Assembly (NCBI RefSeq): GCF_029784135.1
Contig: NC_073746.1
Location: forward strand, 254,165,994-254,229,993
Source of the DNA: Toxorhynchites rutilus septentrionalis
Lineage: Eukaryota > Arthropoda > Insecta > Diptera > Culicidae
Length of the DNA: 64,000 bases
Direction: 5' to 3'
Shown here: positions 23,471 through 34,946 of the stretch, in pieces
Layout of the letters: every line of letters starts with the position of its first letter
How positions within the stretch are numbered: the stretch's first letter is position 1
The notes under the pieces: generated by a model
Seen by the model: the letters and a program-made list of their open reading frames with translations, nothing else
Database searches by the model: none
What the model was told of the DNA's origin: nothing
Translations under genes and position numbers: made by a program

Positions 23471-24187
23471 TGCGGCGTTTACCTCGCGGTCTAGGCGCCG
23501 ATTTTAGCCACTCAAGCACTAAATTGGGTCCAACTTTTATCACTACTTTCTTCGGCGATAACAGCAACAATCTCAGTAGGATTTTTTTTCCTTTTTGCTC
23601 TCACAGCGTAACTCGCGATCGTACACAAACTCTAAAAGTTACTCTTGGGGAAAATGTGTAAACCGTTTAGCATACAACACTTTAACTTACAGGAAGACAG
23701 CAACACCATCGACGACAAAGACTCGCACTCGATTTCTTTTACTAAAACACTAACGACACAACCATCCTCCTCTGTGTCTCAGAACCAACTCCCCTTTATT
23801 TTATCACATTCATCTTAACGAAACCTACACTATTCTAAATCCTATCGACAAACTCCAGGTAGAGTTTGTCTAATCTGTTACCTACTCTTTGAGGTATCAT
23901 AAAACTAAACGAACTTACGATAAACTTCCCACTATCGTAACACTAAAACATAAACAAAACCCTATCGTAAAACTAGACCTATGAATCACACGATCCACAA
24001 AGAGGGATCATGTAAGAGAGATGCATTCATTTATTTGGGATCGATCCGTCCCTATCATAAAACTATGTTCTATGATCCACACAATCTGCAAAAGGGATTG
24101 TGCGATAAAGATCTGTTTATTTAGCTTCGCTCGGGCCCTATCATAAACTTGGGTAAAACCCCCGTTTATTATTATGGGGTCGCTGCA
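23471..24187. mobile_element. Solo LTR in satellite B (TSD gctt)
   Basis: 717 bp from TGCGGCGTTTACC to GGGGTCGCTGCA, flanked by gctt at 23467-23470 and 24188-24191. The interior has repeated CCTATCGTAAAAC and GATCCACA-type motifs shared with 59450-59944, which also ends GCTGCA. I see no coding region. Confidence 0.7.
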
Positions 24188-24277
24188 GCTTATGTTTTTC
24201 ATACGTGATATTATCACTACGGAATATTATTTTTTCAAATAATAAATATTGAATATCTATGGAGTCGTCATCATATG
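24188..24277. repeat. Satellite B fragment
   Basis: 90 bp of monomer, from gcttatgtttttcatacg to catcatatg, between two LTR insertions. It continues the monomer phase left at 23466. Confidence 0.9.
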
Positions 24278-24669
24278 TGTAGCGGACCGGCGGCCAAGGC
24301 ACTTTCTTTCACTCTAAAACACAAGAAAACACCACTTCTTGTTTTCAGGAGACAACCGTTCTCCCGCGTGGCTCACGATCGACTCCCTTTTACTTTATTT
24401 TTTATCCTTCTCCCTACTCCTTCACAGAGGATGTACAGTGCTCTAAGAAAACTAAAACTATCTTATTCGCTACGTGCCACGAGTTTTGGGTTTTTTTCCA
24501 TTAGTATGGAAGATTCCAACTATCCTATTGGAAAATCATTGGTTGGATTTTCCTTATCTCTAGTAGGAATGTTTCCCATTAAAAAAGATCAATTCTTATT
24601 ATACATATATCCTATGACATGCTTCTTCAGTAAAATTCTACCTCGGGAAACCAATGTCAGGTCACTGCA
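24278..24669. mobile_element. Solo LTR in satellite B (TSD tatg)
   Basis: 392 bp from TGTAGCGGACCGGCGGCC to AGGTCACTGCA, flanked by tatg at 24274-24277 and 24670-24673. Its beginning resembles 59450 (TGCGACGGACCGAGCGG), so the two belong to related LTR families. A 142-aa plus frame (24275-24703) crosses the whole insert and both junctions, and I reject it as coding. Confidence 0.7.
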
Positions 24670-24868
24670 TATGACCAAAGGTCGCATGAGTGCGAATAAA
24701 TGACTATAATAATCACTGTAAATTCTTTTTAAGTTCTATTTCTATTATTTTTTGAAAAAAAATGAAAGCTTATGTTTTTCATACGTGATATTATCACTAC
24801 GGAATATTATTTTTGCAAATAATAAATATTGAATATCTATGGAGTCGTCATCATATGACCAAAGGTCG
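24670..24868. repeat. Satellite B fragment
   Basis: 199 bp, just over one monomer, between two LTR insertions and in phase with both neighbours. Confidence 0.9.
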
Positions 24869-25435
24869 TGTAACATCTTTAATGAAACACCGTGTTTGAC
24901 TGTCAAAATAAAGATCTCTTTATTTATATAAAGCGCAGGACCCCGGTCCAACACGAACCGTGGTCTGCCTTCAACTTCCAACTATGACTACTTCTGATGA
25001 GAGCCTGTCTCTTACAAAATATGTTCTTATTTTGTAAACTAGTATTACAAAATAAACTTAAACTCTACACAAACATTTTCAGCTGGGCGGAGCATCGCAT
25101 TTGGTGAATTACGTATAAGAGAAAAAGTGAGGATGAGGAAAAGTAGGTCTTCAGGTTTCCGCTTTGCCTAGCGCAAACGTAGCCTCAATGGAATGTAAAT
25201 AATACAACCGGCACTTGCGTAACATGTTGATACAAGTGCGGTGTTTATTTACAGCATGGGAATGTTGCATCGCAGTCATAAATCGTATAGCGGGTGACTA
25301 ATACTTTATGGCCTGCGCTTAAAGAGGGTTTGGGAGATTGGGTTCATTTAGTGTGAAATGAGGAGGACTATTTATGGATAGGGATAATGGGATGAAGATG
25401 TGAGAAAGAATATGGAAAAGGGAAATACTGCCACA
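24869..25435. mobile_element. Solo LTR in satellite B (TSD gtcg)
   Basis: 567 bp from TGTAACATCTTTAATG to GGAAATACTGCCACA, flanked by gtcg at 24865-24868 and 25436-25439. TG...CA ends and a 4-bp target duplication point to an LTR. No coding content. Confidence 0.7.
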
Positions 25436-26246
25436 GTCGCATGAGTGCGAAAAAATGACTATGATAATCACTGTAAATTCTTTTTAAGTTCTATTTCTAT
25501 TATTTTTGAAAAATAATGAAAGCTTATGTTTCTCATGCGTGATATTATCACTACGGAATATTATTTTTGCAAATAATAAATATTGAAAATCTTTGGAGTC
25601 ATCATATGACCAAAGGTCGCATGAGTGCGAATAAATGACTATAATAATCACTGTAAATTCTTTTTAAGTTCTATTTCTATTATTTTTAAAAAAATAATGA
25701 AAGCTTATGTTTCTCATGCGTGATATTATCACTACGGAATATTATTTTTGCAAATAATAAATATTGAATATCTTTGGAGTCGTCATCATATGACCAAAGG
25801 TCGCATGAGTGCGAAAAAATTACTATGATAATCGCTGTAAACTCTTTTTAAGTTCTATTTCTATTATTTTTGCAAATAATAAATATCGAATATCTATGGA
25901 GTCGTCATCATATGACCAAAGGTCGCATGAGTGCGAATAAATGACTATAAATAATAATCACTGTAAATTCTTTTTAAGTTCTATTTCTATTATTTTTGAA
26001 AAATAATGAAAGCTTATGTTTCTCATGCATGATATTATCACTACGGAATACTATTTTTGCAAATAAGAAATATTGAAAATCTTGGGAGTCGTCATCACAT
26101 GACCAAAGGTCGCATGAGTGCGAAAAAAATGACTGATAATCACTGTAAATTCTTTTTAAGTTCTATTTCTATTATTTTTGAAAAATAATGAAAGCTTACG
26201 TTTCTCATACGTGATATTATCACTACGGAATATTATTTTTGCAAAT
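25436..26246. repeat. Satellite B block, about 4.5 monomers
   Basis: It includes one short monomer near 25843-25965 that lacks about 61 bp between its two internal ATTATTTTT motifs. It ends at TTTTTGCAAATA, where a pogo-like terminus follows. Confidence 0.9.
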
Positions 26247-26891
26247 ACAGTCAACTCTCCCTAACTCGATATCCAAAGGAACCATCGAGTTAGGGAGGTA
26301 TCGGGATACAGAACATTTTTTCCTAATTTTTTTTATGTCTTAAATTGTCATATATTAGGGTAAGTGTCCCAATTATGGTATGAATTTGAATTTTTGATTC
26401 ATTCCCTTAAAGTGAAAAAAACACCTTTCTTATATAAAAAAAATATTTTTTCCAGAATCTTTCAGGTGGTGATAGACGGTTATATTTCACGAAAAAAATC
26501 CTTCTACGCATATGTTAGAATTTCAACGATGACAGACTTATAGAACTTTTTCTTTGTATCGGATTCTGTTGGCTCAAACTGACTCTACATTGAAAAGTAT
26601 GCTACGTAATCCGATTTTGTTGCTTTCATTTGAAAGATGAGAAAATTTAGTACAGGATATAGTAGTGGAACATCTAAATTAGTGGATTAAAATAACATTT
26701 TTGAAGTGGAAAATTTAAAAGTTTTTTTTTATTTGTAATTATGAATTTTATCCTAAAAATTCATACTAAACTTGATTGTTTCTATCAATCAAATTAAAGC
26801 TCTCTAACCTCTCTACAATTTGTTCTTTGACGCCCAACTTCTATCTCTCTTAATTTCGCTGCAATATCGATATTGTGCTGTGCCGATATCC
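26247..26891. mobile_element. Pogo-like transposon end and unassigned AT-rich sequence
   Basis: It starts CAGTCAACTCTCCCTAAC directly after a TA, and the first 60 bases contain the inverted pair CTCCCTAACTCGAT / ATCGAGTTAGGGAG. CAGT... ends with a TA target are typical of pogo/Tigger elements of the Tc1/mariner group. I find no matching right end in the window, so it is truncated or the rest is lost. From 26310 on there is only AT-rich sequence with no gene. Confidence 0.45.
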
Positions 26892-27518
26892 TCATTCCCA
26901 CACTAGACCGTATGTTGCCAATAAAACTCCAATCCATTCATTCTTCCCATCAATCTCTGTTGTTACTAGATCTGCCGTTCCCATGAATATAACCGACTGC
27001 CTGCCTTGTTCCGATTGGCATTTGGGCTTCTCAGTTGACCAAAATACGTATCCCCAATCAGCAAGTTCGCACATCTCAGCCTGCAGGCCACATCTCATCC
27101 CGTTGGGGAACATGATTGTTTTGTCCTCATATTGGGCTATTGCATCACCAGTTGTATAGGTCACCTCAAGAGATGTTAGACGTACAGATTGCTCATATGA
27201 CTTCCCATTTACCTCAAAATCTGCACCTCCTACACACCCCTTTGAATCAGAGTATGATCCGTGGCTCGTGAAGCTGATAGTCTGTTTTCCCGGTTCTCCG
27301 AACTCAAACCTTCTATTTCCAAATTGTGGTATCTCAATAAAATTTCGGTCAACCAATGTCTTGCAGTCTTCTTTGTTTACACGGAGTAACTGTACATCTA
27401 TTGCTGATGGAGAATCTCTGCCCCCCCAGGACCCACACCTGTAAATCATATGAGTTGCCTTTATCAAACATCTCAGATATTTAATTTCTTTTGATCCGGA
27501 GGTTTGGGTTACCAAGTT
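26892..27518 (-). pseudogene. Viral glycoprotein fragment (chuvirus/mononegavirus-like EVE)
   Basis: The last 208 residues of a 515-aa minus frame (26892-28439) are not reverse transcriptase. They show a cysteine-rich ectodomain pattern: YRCGSWGG, a DC pair about 25 residues later, a central GCVGGADF segment, then TYTTGDAI, MRCGL...MCELADWGYVFW and a KPKC motif. This spacing of paired cysteines and the G/W pattern resemble glycoproteins of chuvirus-like negative-strand RNA viruses, which are known as fossils and as captured env genes in mosquito genomes. No signal peptide or membrane anchor is present, so this is only an internal ectodomain piece. It is fused in frame behind a truncated gypsy RT. 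It could be a separate viral integration or the leftover env of a gypsy-like element whose RNase H and integrase were deleted. Confidence 0.5.
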
Positions 27519-29325
27519 TTCGCTCCAAACGAATTTAGCATTTTTCCGTAACAGTGCATTTAAAGGTGCGGCTAAATCAGCGAAATAAGGAATGAAACGT
27601 CTGTAGTAATTGCAAAATGCTACAAACCTTCTTACTTCGTCTGCTGATTTTGGTTCAGGATAGTTTAGTATTGAAGAGTATTTGCTTTTATCTGGTTGAA
27701 TTCCCTGCTCGGAAATATGATGTCCTAAATAGGTGACATCTGCACAGAAAAAATTACATTTTCCAGGGTTCAATTTCAAATTAAATTTTTGTAATTTTCC
27801 AAAAACTTTTTCAAGGTTAGCCAAATGATGATTAATTGAACATCCAATGACAATTATATCATCTATATATAAAAATGCGCTTTCTGGTGGTAATCCACTC
27901 AGGGCAATGGTCATCATTCTTTGGAAACTGTTCGGTGATATGTTCAAACCGAACGGTAATCTGTTAAATTCGAAATGACCAGTTGGTGTAGAGAAAGCGG
28001 TGAATTGTTTAGAATGCTCATCAAGTTCAACCTGGTGGAAACCTGACATTAAGTCTAAGGTTGTAAAATATTTAGCTCTACCTAGCTGATCTAGAATATC
28101 ATCAATTCTAGGCAGAGGGAATTTGTCGGCAACAATTTTTTTATTCAGTTGCCTGAAATCTACGACTAAACGCCATTTTTTGGAATCTGTTGTTGACTTC
28201 TTTGGTACCAAAAGTATGGGAGAGTTATACGGTGATACTGACGGTTGAATTATGTTGTCAGTCAACAGTTTGTTTACTTGTGAATTTATTTCTTGTCGGT
28301 GAACTTCGGGTGAACGGTAATTTTTAATGTATACTGGTGTATTGTCAGACAAATTAATTTTCTGCTTATAAAAATTGTTACTTGATAATGTATCTCCTTC
28401 TAAAGCAAATATATCATTGAACTTCGAACATAGGTCCAATAGTTTCTGTTTACATATTTCAGGTGTATCGGTTAAATTTAGTTCTTCAAAAAGTTTTTTG
28501 TTTCGGTTATTTTTGTTCGTTCTGTTAAAATTGAAAACGTCGTAACTTTGAAGTGATATGTATTTTCTTTTAAAATTTTTGTTTATGCGAACTGGTTCAG
28601 TGTTCGTATTGATAATTTTTATTACATGATCTTTTGAGTTTACAACCGTGTTGGCACAGTAAACTCCGGGTATGATTTCTTGTGATAGTAATACGTAGTC
28701 GTTATTGATTTCTTGTGTAAAAATTTGTTTGAAAACTTCACATCTAGGTGGTATAATAAATTCTCCGTTAAGGTTATCTTCAATGGGTATTTCGATTATT
28801 TCTCCATTGTTAGCAATTGTTAAAAACCATGTATCGTAGCTTATCGATCATTTGAATTTCGACAAAAAATCTCAACCGAGAATTCCATCTGTCGGTATTG
28901 AAAAATTTGCATCTACGATTTGGAATTTATGCTCGATTGTTGTTCCATTAGGAAGTAAAATTTTAGTCAGTGTTGTACCAATGGTTTCCGTTTGTATGTC
29001 ATTTATGCCTGTAATACGACATTTTTCTGAAAAATTTATCTGTTGTGTAGATTTGACTGTGTTTATTTTAAAAATAGAAATTTCAGCACCGGAGTCAACG
29101 AGAAGGGTGGACTCTGATGTTGAAAATTCTAATTTCAGGTAAACAAAATTACTACATGAGGAGTTTATCTGAAAACATCGCTTAGTGATTAGTTCATTCG
29201 AGCGTAGGTCATTACTTGACCTTGCATTTGCCGTTGTGGTCGAATCTGTTGTTCCTGTATCACATTCTGGTACTGGCCTTGACTCTGTCTTGGATCTTGT
29301 CCAGTGCCTTGTCCAGTGACTTGTC
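27519..29325 (-). pseudogene. Ty3/gypsy gag end, protease and reverse transcriptase fragment
   Basis: Minus-strand relic. A glutamine-rich Gag tail comes first (about 29325-29200), then an aspartic protease with LLVDSGAEIS near 29105. The RT region is residues 1-307 of the frame beginning at 28439: VDFRQLNKK, TLDLMSGFHQ, FNRLPFGL and the catalytic FLYIDDIIV are intact. It ends in the start of the RT connection (AKFVWSE), where RNase H should follow. The Gag tail and protease are in different frames, and at least two stop codons lie between protease and RT near 28850-28870, one exactly where ILG would be followed by the usual RDFL. RNase H and integrase are absent. At 29325 the sequence joins a piggyBac gene; at 27518 it joins a viral glycoprotein fragment. 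Confidence 0.75.
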
Positions 29326-30450
29326 CGGTAGCTCTTTCCTATTTGCTCTAATTGTTCCAACAATCGTAGTTTTTTTTGCTAAAAGTTTTGTTGCTAAAGG
29401 TAGGCTTGTAAAAAAGTTGTCTGTGGTTATATTTCTTCCACATCCTACATACGGTTCTGCTAATTTCATAGTGACAAACTCTCCAAGAGGAACTGAGGGT
29501 TCTCTACTTTCATCTTTTCCCAAATATGGAAAGCCGTTTATTATATATTTGCTGCGTACATCGGATGCTAACCAAAATTTTATACCAAATTTGTCCGGTT
29601 TATTGGGCATGTATTGAGTGAATCTACACCTTGCTTTCGTTGGAAACAATTGTTCGTCAATAGTAATGTATGGTCCTGGTTTATAACAATTTTGACTGTT
29701 GTAAATAAACTTGTACCAAACTTCGGAAATCATAGCGAATTTATCAGTTTGTAATCGTTGGCTTCGTTGATTTCTGTCGTCAAATCGAATAAATCTCATA
29801 ATCTCCGTAAAGTCATGTCTACTCATAGTATTTGAGAAAAAAGGCGGGCCCCACTTTTTATTCCACAGAAGTGCTATATCTATATTCATAGCCTCATATG
29901 CGCCGCGTGCATACAGAATTGCAAAAAATGCATATAACTTTGCAGTAGACAGTTCCCATTTATATCCCAACACTCTAAATGCCTCTGCCTGTGTGCACTT
30001 TCTTATAAGTTCGATTATATTCTTATCAATTATCACAGAAAATGCCGTCCTAACTTCGCCTTTCATAATATTACGTTTACTGTACCCAGTCGGACCTGAT
30101 GTTTCCCTAAAAATATTATGACCAGGTGCTCTTCCAGGATTAGACCCTATTTTTACTTCCTGCCAAACAGTTCCGTCCATCGCAATTTCGCTTGCCTCTT
30201 CCTCATTCTCACTATCGGAACTAACTAAAAATCTCCTTCTCTTTCGTCGTCTACGTACGTTCGAAATATTCTCTTCGTTCTCATCGGTGTTCGAGTCGGT
30301 TTCAAATGGATCATAATTTTCCGTATTGTCGTTTTCCATATCCAGAATTTCCTGATCATCTTCAGAACATTCTGCATCGATATCATTTATTCTCTCTAAT
30401 AATACATTCGCACTCCTCAAACGTCTTGACATTTTGGGGTAAATATTCAA
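29326..30450 (-). pseudogene. piggyBac transposase, N-terminal 375 residues
   Basis: DDE_Tnp_1_7-type transposase. The start Met is at 30450, followed by an acidic N-terminus with a basic RRRRKRRRF stretch near residues 66-74. Two catalytic aspartates are visible: ITIDEQLFP and ITTDNFFTS. The protein breaks off right after TIRANRKELP, so the third catalytic Asp and the C-terminal cysteine-rich domain are missing. The last 21 residues of the open frame (DKSLDKALDK...) come from the neighbouring gypsy Gag read out of frame. Full-length family members are about 550-600 residues. I find no C-terminal half on the other side of the gypsy block and no TTAA-bounded ends, so this is a broken copy. Confidence 0.8.
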
Positions 30451-33053
30451 CGGAGAAAATAAAAACTAAAATATGAAAATGTAAATCAAAATAGATAAAA
30501 AAATGAATAAAAGATAAAATGTGAAGCTTACTGCGACGTATTGTTAGTCTTGTTCACTATTTTGAAAATTGAACTTATAACACGTACTATGACATAGAAT
30601 ATTACAAAATAATAATAAAAGACTGCCAAGTATGCTCTTTGTGATTTTCACGTTTCGATGCACTCTGTTCGTGTCGCAAGACTATACTGACGCTGTTCTA
30701 ACAGCCTAACGTTGGTAAAGTTAGCTTTGATTTTTCGCTCCACATTTTCAGTACCAAATGAGAGACGAAAAAGCATTCTCGTTGAACTTCCGAGATAGAG
30801 ATTTTCCATATCTCTTTCTCTCTGAAAAAGAATTTTCGGTGAAAAGGAAGAGACGAAAATATCAACAATACACGGTTCATCGAAAACTAGATTGAGTGAC
30901 TGAATATTTATCGCGCAGCCGAGCGAGAATTTCGATCTCTGGTCATAAGTTTATTTATTTTACGTCATAGTAGATAAGATGGCGTAAGAATATTCGAGGA
31001 TCTGGACCGTATCGGATATCAATCAAGCAAATAAACACCGCTAACCCGGTAGTCGAGCGAGAACTGTAAACACTTGTAAGTGCCGTAAACCATTTTCTGG
31101 AAGGCACTTCTCGGATAAAATCGTGCCACAACTACATTATGTTTTGTTTCTAACGACTTTATAGTTTTGGCATTGAGTCTTAGAGAGAAACTATTACAAA
31201 AGTGTATAAATCGTACTACCGGTCAAATGACCGGTCGTGGTAGGTAAGACAGACTACAAATATTTCTCAGAAAATAAACAATAAAAAAATAAGTGAATAT
31301 TGAAAAATGTATCATACATATATATGAGGAAAAGTCGTAAAGTTTAAAGGCGATTCACTTACGTTGAATGTAAGAAATTCCAATTGAAAATTTAAAAACG
31401 GTCATTTGACCGGTCCCGGTAGGAATAGTGCTAGTATGCTACACCTCCCCTCTTTAGGAGAATGGTGTAATCATTCGAAAAAAGTATAGAAGTTGTTCCC
31501 GCTGAACTTGCATTTACAAAAAAACAAAATTGTTTTATAAGTTTTGTGTATATGCGTTTTCTATGCTTTTATTAGTCTATTTTTATGTTTGCAGTATATA
31601 TAAATTTATAATAACTGATTTAAAACTTTTCCTTTTCCTACGTTTCATTTTTATAAAAACAGATTTTCTATACAATATTACACTACTGATTGTGGTGCAC
31701 TTCGCAATCTAGAAAATTCAGGGAATTTCAATATTCATAAACTAATTATTAACAATTTATACAACATTTGGTATACTCTTGAAAGTTTAAAAAGTGAAAG
31801 TTTGAAAAAATATATAGTTTTCAACTGGGTATTTGTTTTAAGGTTAGTATGAAATTATAATTTTTATTGCCTCAACGCGTATGAACTTCTTCGTTACTCG
31901 TCTCATCTCTGTCTAGAAGAGTGTTTCTGAACTAATCGGTACAATGCGCTAGAGCATCTGCCTTTCGTTATTTTAATATGCCCATTTTATATTCCTTCGC
32001 TAGTCAGCTCTTGTGCTGCTGCATTATATTCATGACCTTTTATTTAGGCTCGTTTTTCTCTTTTCATATTTTCTTCATATTATCTTATCTTCTTATCTAG
32101 AAGAGCAAACTCGAGTGTTTGACTTCCATTTTATTTAATTATATCACTTATTTTCTCATTTCTAGAAGAGCAACCACTTATGTTTGACTTCCATTTTGAT
32201 TAATGAGCTTAATACATAATATATATTTTTTTCTTTTCAACTTGCTTCTTTGGGGCGTCAAAAAAAGGTTTAATATATTAAAGACATTTGTGCTATTTTG
32301 AATTTCATGGCATGAAGTTGATTAGACTTCACCACTAATCTTCTAATTGGCTCGAAGTTTATAAGAATTAGAAACTGAAAAAGATAGAAAAGAGTAAAAA
32401 GTAAATCATTTGCAATTTTTAAAGTTTCAAGAGTATAATAATTTTATTAATGTTTAGTGCATTTTGATTGAATGTGGCATTGTTGGCGATTTCCTTGAGT
32501 GTACGTATTATCATGTTCTTGAAAAATTTTTTGATTCGTGAACAAAAAATTTTTTCGCCTTTAAAAAAATATTCGTTCATTCGGTTTTCAATTCAATTCT
32601 ATCATTGTTAGAAAATTGATGTATTGCTTCAACTTGGCATTAATATCTTCACACAGCTAATGGAGCTGCTTTGCTTTTTTAACCTATTTATTAATAACCT
32701 ATTTAATGTCAAAGAAATGTGCGTATATAAAATAACGCTGATACATTATTTATTTTTATTTTTTTTATTATTATTCTTAAGCACTTTCCCTTGCTCACAT
32801 CGTCAACGTATTTACTTTTGTTGATCTATTATCTAATTTGAAGTTACTGGCTAATTAAAAAAGAAATTAGAAGAATCCTATGCTATTTGTCTGTGGAAAA
32901 GAATGTTATTTTTATTTTCATTCATCGCTTATAACATTGGTTTCATAATTTATAATTCATTTCATTTTATCATTAAAATTTATTGATAAAAAAAACTATA
33001 TTATATTTGAAAAAATTATATTTTTATAAAGGAGAAAAATTATATATATATAA
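30451..33053. other. Non-coding AT-rich stretch
   Basis: No gene supported. Two short inverted motifs recur: TCAAATGACCGGTCGTGGTAGG (31223-31244) and TCATTTGACCGGTCCCGGTAGG (31402-31423), each containing the palindrome GACCGGTC. A repeated TCTAGAAGAGCAA / TTTGACTTCCATTTT unit occurs at about 32094 and 32161. The final 60 bases are a TA-rich run (tatatatata) that became the errantivirus target site. Some of this may be the upstream end of the truncated piggyBac. Confidence 0.4.
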
Positions 33054-33463
33054 CTTACATTTTCTTCTGGACTTTCGGAGTTTTTAAAAAGAATGAATAC
33101 AAGATTTAGAACCGGTCTACTCGGTGGTCAAACTAATAATGATTTTATTATTATCCAAAGAGTCGCTATCTGGGCTCAGTCTCTCGCTTGTTCTAACACC
33201 TCAGCAAATTCTATCTACTCCAGTTCGTTGCCGGCAGGAAAGAGTCTGGTTACGTCTGCTGCAGTTCACACGCTCGTTCGCTCGCCGTCCGTTACGCTGA
33301 CGTCGTCGCGTTCTGGGAATAGTGCTCAAGTTCGCGCGCTATTTGCATTTGCTGATGTTGCAATTCGATGACTTTCTGTTGTTGTTGGAGTTGAATGCGG
33401 TCTATGATGTCCGTCTGTGAATCGTTGCTGGTTTCGGGTTGTTGGTTGCTTGCGTTTGTAACT
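33054..33463 (-). repeat. Errantivirus 3' LTR
   Basis: It matches 40691-41103 with about 10 substitutions counted by eye and one 3-bp indel. On the minus strand it begins AGTTACAAACGCAAGC; errantivirus LTRs typically begin AGTTA instead of TG. The env frame runs into it. Confidence 0.9.
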
Positions 33464-34925
33464 ACTCCCCCCGCAAGTAAGGGGCGTCCCGTTCCCTGAA
33501 GTTGAGACTTGCACCAATCTCTGATTATCATGAAGACGAGAAATATAATGATGATGTACGTGAGAGGGAGACCTCCAAATATGGTCCAAAATTTGAATTT
33601 TAGATGGTACTGTTCCAGGTAGACGTGATCTAACCTATTGCTGTTGCCAAGAGTTTCGTTGTTAATTGTAGCCATGTCTAAACTCTGATGAAGGTTCCAA
33701 TTTATTTTGACATTGTGGAGTGCTCCATAAATGATATCTGTGTGTTGAAAGATTTCTTTGTTCTGGAATATTTGGTTATTGAAGGAGATGGAGCAGTTTG
33801 AAAATGTTATCAGGAAATTCCCCGATAGTGTACGATCGTCTGGTCCACAATTGCTTTCAGTGTATTATTGTTAGCGTTTTGAACTAGGACTGTATTCTCA
33901 TTTATTAGTAATTGCGTTGTTTCATTAGTAAATGTAGAGTTGCATATAGATTCCTTCCCAAATATTAGGGGACGAATACAAGAGTCGTATATCTCTTTAA
34001 GATATGCAGATTTTTGTACGAACTCATTCGGATTGCTGGTGGAGTACAATATATTGTCCTTTTTGATAACGTATTCTGGATAACTGTTGATGATCTGGTT
34101 TTTGTTAGCCATAGGATGAATTTGAATTATGGAAGATGTATCATTTTCTAGTCGAGGGACATGGAGGATATATAAGAGCGTTTGCTGGCTTACTGCAATT
34201 TTCGGGCTGACGTGTTGGAGAGCTTCGTCAGGAAGATCTACTTTCACACCTTGATCATGCAAGAGGGTTCTTATGAACGATATTTCCTGTAGGGACAGTA
34301 CTCTATTGGCGGTAATGGACGTTTTTGATAAAATGATAGCATCTTGGATATCTTCTAGGAGTTTGTTGATTATATCGATGTTTATTATCATGATCACAGC
34401 TGAAACTTCGTTTGCTAATTCATTCGTCTTCATATTATTATTAATTTTGTCGATACTGTTAGTTAATTCAGAGATTCTCGTATTGATTTGGTTATTGATG
34501 TCGAATTGTTGGTTATTCTGCGAGATAAGTTCGTTAAGTGTAGAATTGATTATACGCAGGTCTTGCGCGTCTGGGGAACCTGCTAGCCATTTCCATGTGG
34601 TTCCTAGTAGATCCCATCGTTTTGTTCTGTGATGTTCTAGTGGTCGTATTTGGATAAAATTGCTGTACAGTGTTCTTGTTTTCTGTTTGATTATATGTCC
34701 TAACGGGTTCCTACTATCTATCTTATCATAAATGGATGCAGTTAAGAAATCTATTGAATTCTGGATGACGGTTAAGTTTATCGGATGTATTAATTTTAAA
34801 GTACCCGTCTGAATTTTACATTCACTTAATTTTAGTAGAAGCACTGGATCTTGATTGAGGTTTCTAACGAACAAGTTGGATGATACGGTCAGGAAGGGAA
34901 GTATGGTGGTGAACAGGAAGGTAAC
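33292..34925 (-). pseudogene. Errantivirus env (baculovirus F-like envelope), frameshifted
   Basis: Membrane fusion glycoprotein. A hydrophobic signal-like stretch (TFLFTTILPFL) begins just inside 34925, right after a pyrimidine-rich TTCCTTTCTAG that looks like a splice acceptor; errantivirus env is expressed from spliced RNA. The main frame 34874-33810 (354 residues; the displayed first residue is a TTG codon) contains a furin-like RTKR near residues 82-85 followed by WDLLGTTWKWLAGSPDAQD, the fusion-peptide layout of F-like proteins, then a long helical region. A frameshift near 33825 ends this frame early. The C-terminal part continues in the frame covering 33675-33292, with a membrane anchor (TYIIIIFLVFMIIRDW) and a cytosolic tail that enters the LTR. 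One frameshift is the only break I found. Confidence 0.75.
33464..33473 (-). other. Polypurine tract
   Basis: The minus strand reads GCGGGGGGAGT immediately before the 3' LTR, the expected position and composition of the plus-strand primer for reverse transcription. Confidence 0.75.
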
Positions 34926-34946
34926 CTAGAAAGGAATTTTTGAAAA

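Noticed and set aside
24275..24703. 142-aa plus frame
   Set aside because: It spans a whole solo LTR with both satellite junctions and matches no family.
33093..33371. 92-aa plus frame also found at 40730-41008
   Set aside because: It lies in both LTRs of the errantivirus, antisense to it; conserved only because LTRs are copied together.
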